This document shows positions 32,496-46,211 of a stretch of DNA of 64,000 nt, one piece after another; position 1 is the stretch's first letter, and each line of letters begins with the position of its first letter. The DNA comes from Epiperipatus broadwayi (taxonomy: Eukaryota; Onychophora; Udeonychophora; Euonychophora; Peripatidae): contig JAQFVV010012418.1 in assembly GCA_028023455.1 (NCBI GenBank), positions 8,675,244 through 8,739,243 on the forward strand. The letters are read 5' to 3'. A program made the translations under genes and the position numbers. The notes under the pieces are model-generated. The model worked only from the letters and a program-made list of their open reading frames with translations, did no database searches and was not told where the DNA came from.

Positions 32496-35400
32496 GTATG
32501 TTTGAATTTTTGATTTTTAAATATATCTATCCATATGTGTTTTTTTGCAAGAAAAACATATTGCCTTGGATTTAATTTTTTTTTTTTTTCCAATTATTAA
32601 AAGATTAAATATGTTTATAAACATTTAAATCCATAAATTTGCTACATTATTTTATTTGAAAACTATATTGTTCTATTTTAATGTTTTTTTAATTTTTCAG
32701 TATTATCCATTTGTTTTCAGTTTTTTATGTGTTTTATGAAAATAATTCATTTCATAAATTTTTTTGCATAACCCAATTTGTGTGTGTTTTAAAAAATGAT
32801 AATCCTTTATTGCTGTGATGTAATAAAATGTATCTTCTTTGAGTAATCATATTTTCAAAGTATTACCAGATGAAAGTCGCTTTTATAAAATTTTTGTAGT
32901 TTTTATATTAACCCACAAAGTTACAATGCTGTTGAAATATGTAAATGAAAATGTGCTATAAGTAATATCTTATGTTGTTTTTAAGAAGAGCATTTGTTTT
33001 ATAAAAATGTAGTTTCAAATTTGATTTTTTTTTCCCAATATAAACATTATTTATAATATGTATTAAAAAATGTTTGTATAAAAAATTTAAAAAATGTAGC
33101 CATAAAATCCACAGAAATGGATAAATAAAATTAACTGGATTCAATTGATTGCTTTCTTATAATCAGTTATTATAATGAAATAAATTTGCTTTTTATTATA
33201 GTTGCCATTAGATACAATAAAATTTATAGTATTTGTTTTAAAAAGTAGAGAAAAAAAGTAGTCATTTGAAAAAGATGAAAAAAATGTAGTCATTCAGATT
33301 ACCAATGTTACAAGATAACATTTCTACTTGGAAAGGTCTGTATGTAATTTAAACTACATGAGCTAAATTCAAACTAAGTTGAATTTTGCAAAATAAATAT
33401 ATACTTAGGAAGGTACTGAGAGAGGCATCTGTGTAATTTAAAGAATAATATGAAATAAGAGCATTTTAAAATTTATAGTGGTATCTCTTATCTCTTGTAA
33501 CTATTGCAGATTTAAAAAAGTGTAATCCTTTCAATTAGAAAATGTATAATTTATAAGTCAGATCCCTAAAGAATCATTTTAACAAACTTGTAAACAATGC
33601 CCATTTTCTCTCATTAATGTTAATTTATTGATCAGATTAAAATGACCAATTTTATTTGCCCCCTAAGTTGTTTAATAGTATGAAACTTTTATATTAATGG
33701 TGATTTTTGTAATTATTAATCAAGTCAGCTTACAGTTTTATATCACAAACCAGATGAAATTTTAATATGCCTATAAATAAATTATGGTTTTTGAATATAT
33801 AATGTTTAGAATATATAAACTTCTTGCGGTCTATACATAATTTTATATATTCTAAACATCACATATTTAATTGCCATGATTTATTTACAGACTTATTAAA
33901 ATTTCATCTTAATGTTCAAATTTTAACTAAATAAATATCTGACACTGGATCAATGAATATATATTTTAATGACCTCAATTATATGTTAATTGTGTATATT
34001 ATTGACTTTTTAGCAAAAGAATTGTTTAAGTCACATAAGGTCTTACAAGTGGGTTAGCTTGGTTCAAAATCTTGAGATATTGAAATATTATAGTTCTCAC
34101 CTTTTAATATTGATAGTATAAAAGAAGTAAAAGTGATGTATGTATGTAATCCATTGCTTTTTACTGGAAAAGGCAATTAACTGCTACTACCATCTAATGT
34201 TTATTGATTATTTATTCTCACAATAAATGCCTCTAAAATGAATAATAGAACTTTGTTTATATATACTATCCTTTTATATGAAACTAAAAAGCCCATTTTT
34301 CACCTTAATTCTCTTTGTCAGTAATACTTTTGTTCTTTTGCTTTATTATTCCTTCAAAAACCGTAACGTAGACCCTTTGTCTATTTATCTCAGTTAATGA
34401 TAATTTGTTTCAACTTCTTCATTATGATTAGTTATGGTAAACTTTTCTCATTGTAAACACAAAACATTTCTTTATGAATAATCTTTACAGGAAAGTAGGA
34501 GTTCAATTGCCACTATTATCTGATATCTGTTGATTACTAATTATGCTTATAATGGATGATTCTAAAGTAGAAGATAGAATAGATTACTATTCTTAATGGA
34601 GAAGTTAAACATAAATTGGGAGAAACTTATAATACTGTGACTAGTATATACTATTCTTTTGCCAAAGAGCATATAATTGAAGTCACTGAAATGTATTATA
34701 GCAAAAATGTTGATAAACCTATATGTAAGTAAGTTTTGTTGGATTTCAACCTAGAGTATTTGAAATTTTCAAGTCATTAATTTGTATAGTGTATAAGAAG
34801 CAAAGATAACTAATAATACATATGAACAATACAATAATTTTCACTGACAATAGGCTGCAAGTAATCTATGGGATTTGATTTGCAAGACTGTCTGATGTCA
34901 ATTGATTATTCATATATACTATAGATAATTCTACAGTGGAATCATAAAATGAATTACCGGTGTTGTTTTTATTGTAAATTATGTTAATTTTCAACTTATA
35001 ATAAGAGATAATGAATCTGTAAAATCTGAATTTTACAATTTGAGAAAATAAAGCTGAGCAAGAAATCAGGTGATATTGATTTGATAAATATCATTTTTTA
35101 GTTCAATAATTGATCTTGCAAAATATATTTTCCAATTAATCTGCTTAATTCTACTATATATGTTAAATCGTATTAACTTTACTTTGCAATTTCTTAATCT
35201 TTTTACATTCTTTTTTCACTTTTCATCTCGTAATTTTTTTGTATAACTTCTACTTTCTCAGTATTTTCATTTTTTTTTCAAAAAATGTTTTTCCTTCTAT
35301 CATTTGTAATAATGGATGTTATTTTATGTTTTACTGCTCAACATCTTTTATTTAAATTTTTTTTTAAATGTTCATATATTAATATAATACAGATTAATTT

Positions 35401-36299
35401 CTTAAGTATTTTCAAATTCTTATTAATCATTTTCAGCCTTTTTTTTTAAATCTTGCTCTTCTTATTTTTCTTAAAAAAAAAAAATCCAATTCTCAAATAA
35501 CTAAATTGAAGTTCCGATTTTTTGGATGAGCATATATGACAGATGTAAAGTCAATATTTTAAAGAAATATAATACAAACAAAGAGATTTTTATTGAGAAA
35601 AAAAAATTAGTTGATGTTAAAAGAATATCTTTTTACAGAAATTTTCAAAAACTGAAAGAATTTTTCAAAAAAAGTTTCAATACTCAGATAATTAAATTGA
35701 ACATCAGAGACTTATTAATGAGCATATATGCCTGATGTCATGACATAATGTTAAAGAATATCTTTTTTAAAAAAAATTAAAACTGAAAGAATTAAATCTT
35801 AATGTTTTTGTAAGAAATGAATTAATATAAGAACTAAAGATGAATGATGGCATATTACTTAATACTAAGACATTATGCTTTTCTTCGCTTTTCTTGTTGA
35901 TTTAATTATTTAAATTTATTTTTAATTCTAGTTTGGTTCATTTTAGGTAGTATGAGTGCTTGGATCTTTTCAAATATGATAGATTGATTTATTACTCAAA
36001 ACATTGTTAAATATAAAAATAATATTTCCATTTTGTTATACAAAATTTTTAATAAATAGTATGGAATTTAGAATTTCATTATGCAACTTGGGATAATCCT
36101 ATCAAATTGTAAAACTGATAAATTTTGAATTTTCACAAATAAAAGTTTTTTTGGTTTTTTTTAAAGTAATAATATGCCTAAAAACATGATTAAAATATTA
36201 TGTATATATTATAATAATCATGTTTTGATGTTTTTGTTTTTTGTTTTTTTTTGCTTGTGCGATGTGTAATTATAATTTATATTATTTTTTTTTAATTAG
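32496..36299. other. AT-rich intron-like sequence
   Basis: This lies between two proposed exons. A hairpin at 33801-33860 pairs 'aatgtttagaatatataaa' with its near-complement 'tttatatattctaaacat'. A 69-codon Lys/Asn/Phe-rich frame at 35526-35735 has no motif and is not supported. No transposon was recognised. Confidence 0.4.
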
Positions 36300-36353
36300 A
36301 CTGAGATTCATCATCATCTGTTCAATAATATGAGTGCTCCATCAATAGAAGTG
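36300..36353 (+). CDS. Second proposed exon of the lysine-rich host gene
   Basis: It is 54 bp (18 codons) long, with acceptor 'ttttttttaattag' before it and donor GTG|GTAATT after it. Phase 0 reads TEIHHHLFNNMSAPSIEV. It continues the open frame from 32325-32495 and into 57529-57609. Being so short, it rests mainly on splice signals and frame agreement. Confidence 0.42.
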
Positions 36354-36843
36354 GTAATTAGAATTTTACATTATTATGAATATATGGTATATGTAATAAA
36401 AGCATACAATGCTCACCACCAGATTTTTAATCCTGTGGAGCATTCACATGGTTACAACCTCATAGCTTATCATGCAATCCCTTACTAACCATTAGTTGGC
36501 TACTTTCATGAATAATATCTTCTTAATCACTGTTCTACTATGCAGGGATACTGAAGATTTCTTTATCCTGCATGGTCTATTTAGCTTTCATTTACAGAAT
36601 TTGGAAATGCATATTTGATTAAATATAGGTCATCATTAATCGATGCAGTGGCTGCCAATTGAAATGATTTTTAAAAATAATTACCTTTTAGATAGCTTAG
36701 AATAGTTAAATTGTACTATAAATTTTCAAAATTGTTGACACTCAATTACCAAGTAAACTTGGTTAATGTAGTCTTTTTTACAGGATCAATTGTTCAAATT
36801 TTTATTAAATAATTGAGAGCTATTTATAAATGATACTGTTAAT

Positions 36844-36940
36844 CCCATAAACATCACATGATCACCATCTCATACTAGCACATAATTGTTATCTAACAAG
36901 GCACAGGGTGGCACTACTGTGTGGAGAGTTTTGCCTTGTT
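36844..36940. repeat. Short foldback-family copy with 13-bp target duplication
   Basis: The segment contains 'ataaacatcacatgatcacc' and 'actgtgtggagagttttgcc', which match the ends of the foldback repeat unit at 53272-53667 with the middle deleted. It is flanked by perfect direct repeats tgatactgttaat (36831-36843 and 36941-36953). Confidence 0.7.
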
Positions 36941-36953
36941 TGATACTGTTAAT

Positions 36954-39030
36954 ATAAATAATTTTTAAGGTATTTATTTTAGAGATTATATAATGCTATA
37001 TACCTTTTATCATTTTCTAGGTCAGTTCATTTATTAATTAGACACTGAAAACAAAAAATACTAGACTTTATAGTTTAATAGTCTAATTAAAGTATTCTTA
37101 ACAAATATTTTTGGAAAAATTCATTATGAGTATTGAACAAAATATAATATTTGAAGTAATGAAAATTTATCTATTTTTCCAAAATCATTTTTGAGGATCA
37201 GCATTAACTTGTTCACAAATGAAATTAACTTTCATTTATTATTATAGTCGCATCTCACAATAATGCAAAAATGGAAACTGGACTCTTGCCATTGAGTGAA
37301 TTAGGCCTTTTTTTTTCATTCACAATTATAAACCTATATTGCTGTAATGTATTCGGATGTTCTTTTTGAATGATAAATTAAACGTTTTTATAAAGTATAT
37401 TATTCTTTTTAAAAAAAAAAACCATTTTATTTGAAACATTATACTTGTAAAAATATTTAAAATAATAGATTTATAATTAATAAAGTTAATGTTTTTAAGA
37501 CGTACTGCCCTCAATGTTGATTTGTTCGTTGTGCATGTGATCATTAAAACATAATTCATTCATATATTAATTTAAAAAAATATATTTTTAGTTTATTTTT
37601 ATTGCACATTGTAGTGGTTGTAACCTAAAAGAAACTAGCTTTTATTATGACCCATAGGTGCATGAAATGCTGAAGAAGAGAGATTCTACAAGTATAATGT
37701 TTAATTCCCATTTCAGCAATTCTTGATATTTTAGTTGCACATCACTAGGTTCTTCCAGAACCTGGAAGATGGCTTAGATTAGGTTTTCCTGATATACTGA
37801 GTATTCCTACATTCAATATATCCTCCTTCAGCACTTTAAAAATAAACTAGCAGTAAAATACAAATTAGACTATTACCTTTGAAGGCCTCTTCTCAAGCAT
37901 TTTTTATTTCGTTTATAACCATTACATAAGTCAGAAGATCATGACTCTCTCTGTTCTGTTTTTTTAAATATATTTGCTTTAATTAATTAATGTATTGAAT
38001 GGAACACTAAAAAAAAAACACATTTAAGAAAATATTATTTAAAGATCATAATAAATGTATTTATATATAAAAAAATTTACAATGCCACCATTGGTTGGTT
38101 ATTCAATATCTTTCATTTCAATTTAATAGAAGAAAGATATTAATGTTCCATAGGAATTACTTTTCTATTATCAAGTTCACAATGATAACTATCCAATCAT
38201 AACAGGTATTTTTAAATGCATTTAACTTTCAACTAAATACTTTTTAAATGATCTTTTTCTTTAATTTATTGACTTTCAGAGTTAAATATTAAATGTATCT
38301 ACTCTATCATTTACTATATTGTTAAATCTAATGTAAATGACAATGGTATGAACACATTACACATATTATAATTTTAACCTGTGTGTGTGTGTCTATTCAT
38401 GATTTTAAAATACGTTGTTTTGGAAATTAATTTTGTCCTCATGTTTGATAAAGCCTCTCATAGTTGGCAAAATTTCTTATCATAGTTTTAATTATTTTAG
38501 ACTATATCCTAACAATATTGCCCATATTGCATAACACAAAACATATTAGAATTTAAATATCTTCTAGATAGAACCTAAACAATAAAATCACTAAGAAATA
38601 TATATGCTCAAGTCATCCATCAATATTTAATCAAAAATGTGATTATGCAAATTAACGACTGAAAACATCTTTAGGGTATTTATATTACACTAACTGGCCA
38701 TGAAATCCAAATAAAATAAATCCATAGTAACATCTCTTTATTCACATTAATGGACATGGCCAACACTAAGTACATTCAGTAATAAACAAATAATAGAGAA
38801 GTTACATTATAATCAATACTATTTCCCAAGTTAAACACGTTATAGCTCTGCATTTAACTATCTGAATCAACATGATTAATCCAAATCGGTGGTTATACTG
38901 GTGTTAAATTATCAATGATTATTATTATAAAAATAAATTTTGATTATTCAGCATTTTCTATCTCTTTTTCATTTAAGAAAAACAAGATCATAAATAATTT
39001 CAGACATTTCTAATGTCTATATATATATAT
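36954..39030. other. Intron-like sequence without recognised feature
   Basis: AT-rich, with no exon that can be supported. A possible weak exon after 'atgacccatag' (37660) reads HEMLKKRDST but has poor splice signals and the wrong phase. The right edge runs into an (AT)n tract that was the target of the family 1 LTR element. Confidence 0.4.
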
Positions 39031-40566
39031 TGTAACGGTTTCCCTTTTTCTCATTATGATTTATTATTATATTTATTACTAACAAGACCTATGAATTCGC
39101 AACACCATTTTATCGATCGAGATGGCCTTAATGTCATTTATTTATTAACACTTCCTGCCCAGCATATTTATGGAAATCAGCCTATTCTGGCTCCATGCGC
39201 CAATCCTATGCATGCATAAGAATTATGCTGGAAGGAATGAGGAGAGTAAACCTGGTGTGTTAATAAATGCCCACCACTGGCTAGCTCACTCAGGACTGGT
39301 GGTACTTAGACAGAAACATGTATGGATAAGGCAGTAACAATCTAATTAATTAAAGTATTCAATAACTACAACATGCATATATTTTTTAAACTAAATAAAT
39401 AAGCTATGAAATAATGAAAAGAGAATAATTAACAATGCTCAAATATTTAATGAAACAATAGCATATAAATATATCTTTATACAGACAAACAAAAAAAAAT
39501 GTCTAATCATTGCAAATACCAAATAATTCATCTTTAATATGGAAAAACTGATTTAATATAACTAGGAATTAAAGTCTCTAAATATAACATTGAAAGTGCA
39601 TGTTAGTATGAGTTAGAATAACATACGTAGCATTACCTTGAGTTTCCCGGGGAAGGTGGCTTATTCAGATTCATAACGAAAGTTAGTTCATTCGGAAACA
39701 CTATGGTCACAGAAATTGTTCAACAAGAATGTCTTGTCCTCATTTTCTTAAATCTTCAATGGCTCAATCATGATTCAGGATATTGGTAGAGAAAGATGCA
39801 GATGGACGGTTGCAGATTCCTTTTTAACTTCAGGCAGTTTCACGATCATTAGCAGCTTCTGTTTCTTTATGGTAGTCTAGCACATTTACAGCTTTACCCC
39901 AGCCTGTTCATATCAGCTGGCGAATATATATATTTTTCTTTAAAAATCAGTATTCAGAAATTTCCAACAGTAATAAACTATATTTACGAACAAATAACAG
40001 TATAAAAACTAAAATGGTCTCCTGATTTTTTCTATTTATACTTTTTTTTTCTTTCTAGAAAGTTCTGTTCTCCAGTAAAATGTTAGGTATTTTCTTCTTA
40101 TCATGTGATATCAGAAATCCGATTTCTTTTTTACAGAGAAAACCTTTTAGCGCCTTTTTCTAAAAGTTTCGTTGAATACCTATCTCTGGTAGAAGCATTC
40201 TGCCAATAACAATCTGTTTAGTTTCTCCTCTTTTTTGCATTTATATATTTCTCTTTTTTTTTAAAAAAAAAAAAATACAATTAGACATAAAAATAAAACT
40301 TATATTATATGCTTTTCCAGAAGATTCTTTCTGTTCAATTGAATATACAATAATATATACATACACATATTTCATTAATATAAATGAGCACAATCCCCCC
40401 CCCCCTCTTATGCCCATTTTAACTCTTTATTTAATCATTTTAGGAAAAAAAAAAATCAACATATATGTAGTAAGTGTATTTATATATATGCGTGGCTACA
40501 TGGTCTCTGTGCTTGGATGGCTCATACTTAGACAACAAAAAAAAATATCTTTAATAAATTTCCTCA
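39031..40566 (-). repeat. 3' LTR of family 1
   Basis: Direct repeat of 42717-44345. Both share 'tttattactaacaa', 'gcataagaattatgctggaa', 'aatggtctcctg' and 'ccagaagattctttctgtt' blocks. It starts TGTAACGG on the plus strand. Similarity is strong to 40500 and weaker to about 40566. Confidence 0.82.
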
Positions 40567-40810
40567 TCTACATCTTTAACTTTTATTTAACTCTCTCCAT
40601 CTTGCAGCTCCAAAACCAAAAGAGTAAAGCAACCCACTAACCTAACAGTAAACTCTGGGTCTGGTCACCAACAACAAGCACATGATATGCTATACACATT
40701 ATACAGCCAACTCTTCTCCGACTTATGTTTGTCACATGACCCTGGAAAAGAAAAAAACCTTAATAATATAAGTGAAAGGAGTCTCCTAACCACGTTGCTG
40801 CTTCTGAGTC

Positions 40811-41146
40811 TTAGAAGTGTGGCAAATTTAGGAACAATACCCGACTTATGAGATTCCGGGTTAAATATGAATCACCCATGACCCTGCTTACTTCTGGAGT
40901 CTTATGTTTGGGACTATGTCTAAATGCAGTGCTCTCCCTTTTGAGTCTTACAGGTTTTAAGTTAATAGCAGACTTTCGTCGTCTACATTTGTAGATTAGA
41001 TAAGTCCTCACCCTGGGTCCACCACATCGAGAATAAAGAGCAGCTACATATGGTACCCAACACACCACATATCCAATCCAGCAGCTAACCCCACCATCCA
41101 CTGTCAAAATTGAGAGACCGTTCCTCTCCCAAAACTCAACATCCAC
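40811..41146 (-). CDS. Unknown ORF, 111 codons, between gag and 3' LTR of family 1
   Basis: I do not recognise this product. It is an open minus-strand frame with a Trp/Val/Cys-rich N-terminal half ('VSCWIGYVVCWVPYVAALYS') that could be a membrane segment. A very basic middle follows ('KCRRRKSAINLKPVRLKRES'). It lies where pol would normally be. No retroviral motif is seen. Being open in an element whose gag is full of stops, it may be chance. Confidence 0.25.
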   Translation of the reverse strand: MDVEFWERNGLSILTVDGGVSCWIGYVVCWVPYVAALYSRCGGPRVRTYLIYKCRRRKSAINLKPVRLKRESTAFRHSPKHKTPEVSRVMGDSYLTRNLISRVLFLNLPHF

Positions 41147-41331
41147 AACTTATCGAACTCTAAACTTAAAACAACTTCAAAAGCAAAAAAAAAAACTTAT
41201 GATTTCTTTATCTATTAGACTTTATATACCTGCCCATACAATAAGTACTACACACCCAACCTAGAAACTTATTTCAGAATATATGTTTATATAGACATTT
41301 TTTTTTCTTTTGTTTTTTTACATCAAGTGGC

Positions 41332-42430
41332 TTATTGGCCATCTTTTGGCATTAGTGAACACGACCTTTTCTCCTGTTCATAATTCTGCTTGCCGGCCTT
41401 CGCCATTCTTTCATACCAATACTGCCATTTCAGTCTAGTATTGCTATCCATTCTATTGTGATTAGCTGAGTTTCAATCTGATCTATCATCTTTTTCATTG
41501 AATCTCAAAACCCGAGCGCCCCAAACTTTTTTCCCCAATCTATTGCTAGGTTATATCTATCATGTTTAGTAACTCAGCAGATTCCTTAATGGATGCTTTT
41601 CTTATTTTCTAACATCATTTGTTCTATTTTCATCAGCAGATTGATCCGAATAATATTGTTTCTGTTAAGGTGCATGCATGTAGCGTTCATAACTTTGCCA
41701 CTTGCCGATGAAAAATTTGAGATTAACTCTCTTGGCCCCCTTCCCTATATGTTACCTGCATGACCCAGTATTTCATTAACTCCTGGCGGTCCTCGGACCA
41801 AAATGTATCTCTCATCTCCCTTTCATACTCATAAAATCTCGTGGGTTGCTGAAAAAGTGAGTCCCACCATGATTGTGCATTTCCTACAAGATTGCTAGAT
41901 GCAATTGCAATCTTACTTTCCTCGGCCATCAGATTAATGCTGAAGTATCTTCACAACCTTTTCAAATATTCTACAGGAGCTTCTCCCATTTTACCAGCAA
42001 ACACCTGAATCTTTAGTAATTGGTTCACGTTAATCTGAGACGGAGGGTACTTCATTGCGGCTTCTCACTCCTGCTACTTTTATATTATTTCTCCATTTTT
42101 TTTTCTTTGCCCTCATCCTGGCTTTCATCTATTGCTCCCATTTCTTTTCTTTTTTTCAGCTTATCTTCATTTTCACCCATATTTTCTTTTTTCACCACAT
42201 CGCTATTTCTCTTCTCTCTCTCTGATTACTCTCTCTATCACTAATCTCTGCTCTAACTCCTGAAATCTCTTTTCGAATTTATCTTCTATTTCCTGAAATT
42301 TTGTTTTTATTTTTTGATCTAATTCTTCTAATTTCCTCGTGGTAGTCTCCATTACACTCATTTCCCCTTTTCTGTCTTTTGTTGGTCCATTTTCTTCAGT
42401 GAGTGAGTTCTCATTTGCCCCCTGTTTCAC
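41332..42430 (-). pseudogene. Gag of family 1, decayed
   Basis: The minus-strand frame at 42203-42430 gives a coiled coil ('KLEELDQKIKTKFQEIEDKF'). After a gap, 'IQVFAGKMGEAPVEYLKRL' and the frame 41723-41929 ('IAIASSNLVGNAQSWWDSLF', 'TFWSEDRQEL') give the gag core with its Trp-Trp pair. This is clearly related to 'IIIATSHLSGAAREWW' of family 2. The remainder (41710-41332) continues with stops to 'WYERMAKAGKQNYEQEKRS' and a TAA at 41332. No CCHC knuckle was seen. Gag packages the element RNA; this copy is dead. Confidence 0.78.
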
Positions 42431-42716
42431 ATTAGTGCTACTTTTTTTCTTTTTTTATATATATCACTCTATTTCTAACAACGTGCTAGACTTAATTTCC
42501 CAACCCTTGAAGTACTGTGCTACATGTCATAATTTTCTATACTTGACTTTCTCCCTACCATCCGTTTTAGTCTATATCCTGATTCTAATTCTTGAAACAA
42601 AACAACAAACAATAATTTCTCTTTTCTTTCTTCAATGCAAATGCTCTACACGCTCTATTACCATTGTTCCTGCCCTTAATACTTTCCACTCTTCAAAGAC
42701 CCAGGTTGGATGCCAT

Positions 42717-44345
42717 TGTAATGGTTTTCCCTTTTTTTCATTACTATTTACTTGATTTATTACTATATTTATTACTAACAACACGTATGAATTCCTGACA
42801 CCATTTTATCAGCTGAGATGGCCTTAATGTCGTGTATTTATTAACACTACCCGCCCAGCATATTTATGGACATCAGCCTATTCTGACTCTATGCACCAAT
42901 CCTATGCGTGCATAAGAATTATGCTGGAAAGGATGAGGAGAGTAAACCTGGCTTGTTAATAAATGCCTGCCATAGGCTAGCTCACTCAAGGAGGGTGATT
43001 CTTAGACTGACAGAAACATGTATGGGTAAGGCAGTAAGAATTAATTAATTAAAGTATTTAATAACTACAGCATGCGTATATATTTTAAACTAAATAAATA
43101 AGCTATGATATAATGAAAAGAGAACAAGTAACTGTGCTCAAATATTTAATGGAACAATAGCGTATACAAATATCTTTATACTGACAAACAAACAAAAATG
43201 TCTAATCATTGCAAATACCAAATAATTCACCTTTAATATGTAAAAACTGATTTAATATAATTAGGAATTGAAGTCTAAATATAATATTGAAAGTGCGCAT
43301 TAATTTGAGTTAGAATAACATAATTAGGAATTGAGGTCTAAATATAATATTGAAAGTGCGCATAAATATGAGTTAGAATAACATACATAGTATTGACTTG
43401 AGTTCCCCGGGGAAGGTCGCTTATTCAGATTCATAACTAAAGTTAGTTCATTCAGAAACAATATGGCCACGAAAATTGTTCAGCAAGGATGTGTTGTCCT
43501 TATTTTCTTCTTAAATCTCCGATGGCTCAATCAAGATTCAGGATATCGGTAGAGAGAGATGGATGGTCGCAGGATCCTTTTTAACTTCAGGCTATTTTAT
43601 GATCATATAGCAGCTTCTGTTTCTTCATGGTATCGTAGGATAAAAGCCCAGCCTGTTCATATCATCTGGCGAATATATATATATATATATTTCTTTAAAA
43701 ATCAGTATTCAGAAATTTCTGACACTAATAAACTATATCCACGAACAAAGTATAAAAAAAAACCTAAAATGGTCTCCTGGTTTTTTCTATTTATAGTTTT
43801 TTTTTCTTTCTAGAAAATTCTGTTTTCCTGAAAAATGTTTGGTATTTTTTCTTATCATGTGATATCAGAGGTCCAGCTTCTTTTTTGCCAAGAAAACCTT
43901 TTAGCACCTTTTTTTTTTTTTTATCTTAAAACCTTTTGTTGAACACCTTGGAAAATAACTTCAAACAATACTTCGGTTAGAAGCATTCCACCGATAACAA
44001 TGTGTTTAGTTTTTCCTTTTTTCATTTACATATTTTTCTTTTTTAAAATAGAATAGAATTAGACACAAAAATAAAACGTATATGCTTTTCCAGAAGATTC
44101 TTTCTGTTTGCTAGAATATACAATAATGCATACATATACAAATTTCATTAATATAAATGAACATACCCACCCTTACACAATCGCTTTAACTCTTTATTTA
44201 ATCGTTTTAGGGAAAAAAATCAACTATATACATCAACATATATGTAGTAATCGTATTTATATATGTGTGTGTGGCTACAAAATCCCTTGTCTTGGAACAG
44301 GGTTTAAACAATATATATATCTTCAATATTAATAATTTATTTTCA
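42717..44345 (-). repeat. 5' LTR of family 1
   Basis: It starts TGTAATGG on the plus strand and matches 39031-40566. It contains an extra local duplication at about 43259-43380 ('attgaggtctaaatataata') and a longer (AT)n at 43673-43690. The divergence between LTRs shows an old insertion. Confidence 0.82.
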
Positions 44346-44559
44346 ATAGGGAGGCCCTTAATGAATTCAAATTTGCATTATAAATTTACATATATACACA
44401 TTCATGTACTAATGTTAAATAAATTTTTTTTTAACTATTTAATCCTGATTTTAACTTTGAATATTTATAATATTAAATCTTTATCATTTATTGCATTGTT
44501 TATTATCAATCATGCTTTTTTCCCTTATTTAAAATAATTTGAAAATCATTTATATATAT

Positions 44560-46173
44560 TGTGACACGACAACTTTCTTTCTTCCCCTACTAACTGAATT
44601 TTAGTTATTAGAATCGACGTCGAGGGCGCCACCAAGGATTTCTCTCTTGGAACCTGGTCACGTAACTTTACATAAACCTGGTCTTTATTTATTTTCGAAC
44701 GACGATTCACTGATTATAAACTTTGATTATAATCTCACAGGGGTTTTCCTTTAAGAACACTAACTAATTATTATAAATAATTCAAGAATACGTTGGACAA
44801 AAAAAACTTTTAATTTCTTTTACTACTATTTATTATTAATAACCTTATAATTCTATCCGATCCAGAAAGAACTGACTTACAATTTCTGATTTTCCCTCTG
44901 TTTACTTTCTAATTATGCTTCCCAAATATTTACCATAGATTTACTCGCGCCTACACTAATACTGCGAATTCTAGCAGACGTGTATATAAGACGACTTATA
45001 GTATTTTTAATCTTTCCTGAAGTTTATTTTTAAACTCCACTTTCTTTGGTAAATAAATAAATTGCAAAAATCTTACAATGAACGTATAAGTGTCTTTCGT
45101 TTTCTTATACTTTCAATTCTTTCCTTATTTTCTACTAACAAACGAGTAACGCCCCAAGGTTCTCTGTTACTTGGCGACGCACTTTTATACCCCCACCCTG
45201 TTGTTACTCTCTAGATCGAATAGATATTAAATAATTTAAAATACAGTTATTCCAATATTTCATAAAAAAATATTGAACGCAAATTAACATTAATAGATTA
45301 CAATATTAAACAAATTTATTTCCCCCCTCTATTGTTGAAACATTCGTAATAAACATAATAAATGAAAATTAAATTAAAGATAAAGTTCTATTACGCTTTA
45401 CTTAGAGTTCTCATTAATTAAAAGTTTATAATTACCCTGATCGATCAGAGCGGAGTGGCCTGATTTTCATAGGTTTTACATTCCATTGGTCGTGCCTTTG
45501 TCCTTGTATATGCGAATTCCATGAGTGTTCCTTTGGTTGTCCGGCTAGCAATATCCGTTTCTTCCATTCCATAACTCTCTTGATAGCTTCATTCAGATGG
45601 AGTGGTGGTCAATTCCCCAAAGGGGAAGGTTGTGATAACTTTAGCCGCTATACATTTGACAAGAGTCCGCAAAATTAAATTTCAATAATAATAATTTTTA
45701 TTGTTCGAAACACAGCTGCTTTCTTTATTGTCCTTGCTGGTCTCTAAAGTCAAGTCAACTGATCTCTCTAAAAGCGATCTTATCTCCACTCTTTCTTATC
45801 TTTTTTTTTTTAATTAGCGTAATAGCAATTACTAACCAAATATTTTTACTTTGTGAAAGTTTCAACAATAGAGTATAATTACTACCAAGAATCTAATTTT
45901 GTTTTCTTTTCCCCACCCTTTTATCTCTCGAATTTTTCTCCCTTTTAATTAAACACTTTTAACATTTTTTTTTTTTTAATAAATTATATTCAATTTTATT
46001 TGTTTATTTCAAAATAAAAGTTCAAAATTTTTACCCTTTCCATTAAATCAAAACCATTTGTTAATTAATTTTTTTTTTCATTTTACAAACTATTTAACTT
46101 CAAAAATATTTATGACAAATTATAAATATGTGAGCTTATATATATATATGAGCTGACTTAAAATATCAGCTCA
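44560..46173 (-). repeat. LTR copy A of family 2
   Basis: It starts tgtgacacgacaactttctt on the plus strand and ends atcagctca. It matches copies B and C almost base for base. Confidence 0.93.
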
Positions 46174-46211
46174 TTGCCCCATTTGTCATAAAAAAACAAT
46201 AAAAAAAAACT

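Larger units (their letters stand above)
39031..44345 (-). mobile_element. LTR retrotransposon family 1, gag only, decayed
   Basis: Direct repeats 39031-40566 and 42717-44345 bound a 2.15-kb interior whose minus strand carries gag remnants and no recognisable pol. On the element strand the sequence just after the 5' LTR (from 42716 leftward) is atggcatccaacctgggtc, like the TGG...CCAAC primer-binding-type motif of the other two families. The left flank is an (AT)n tract; ATAT at 39027-39030 and ATAG at 44346-44349 may be a 4-bp target duplication with one change. LTR outer ends are uncertain by tens of bases. Confidence 0.78.

Noticed and set aside
32321-32593. Minus-strand 90-codon ORF over the proposed exon
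   Set aside because: Phe/Lys homopolymer-driven and lies opposite a better-supported plus-strand exon.
34486-34530. Acceptor-like 'aatctttacag' followed by an open stretch
   Set aside because: Frame closes after ten codons and no donor follows.
37650-37700. Plus-strand segment after 'cccatag' reading HEMLKKRDST
   Set aside because: Poor pyrimidine tract, and length not a multiple of three, so it breaks the frame of the host gene model.
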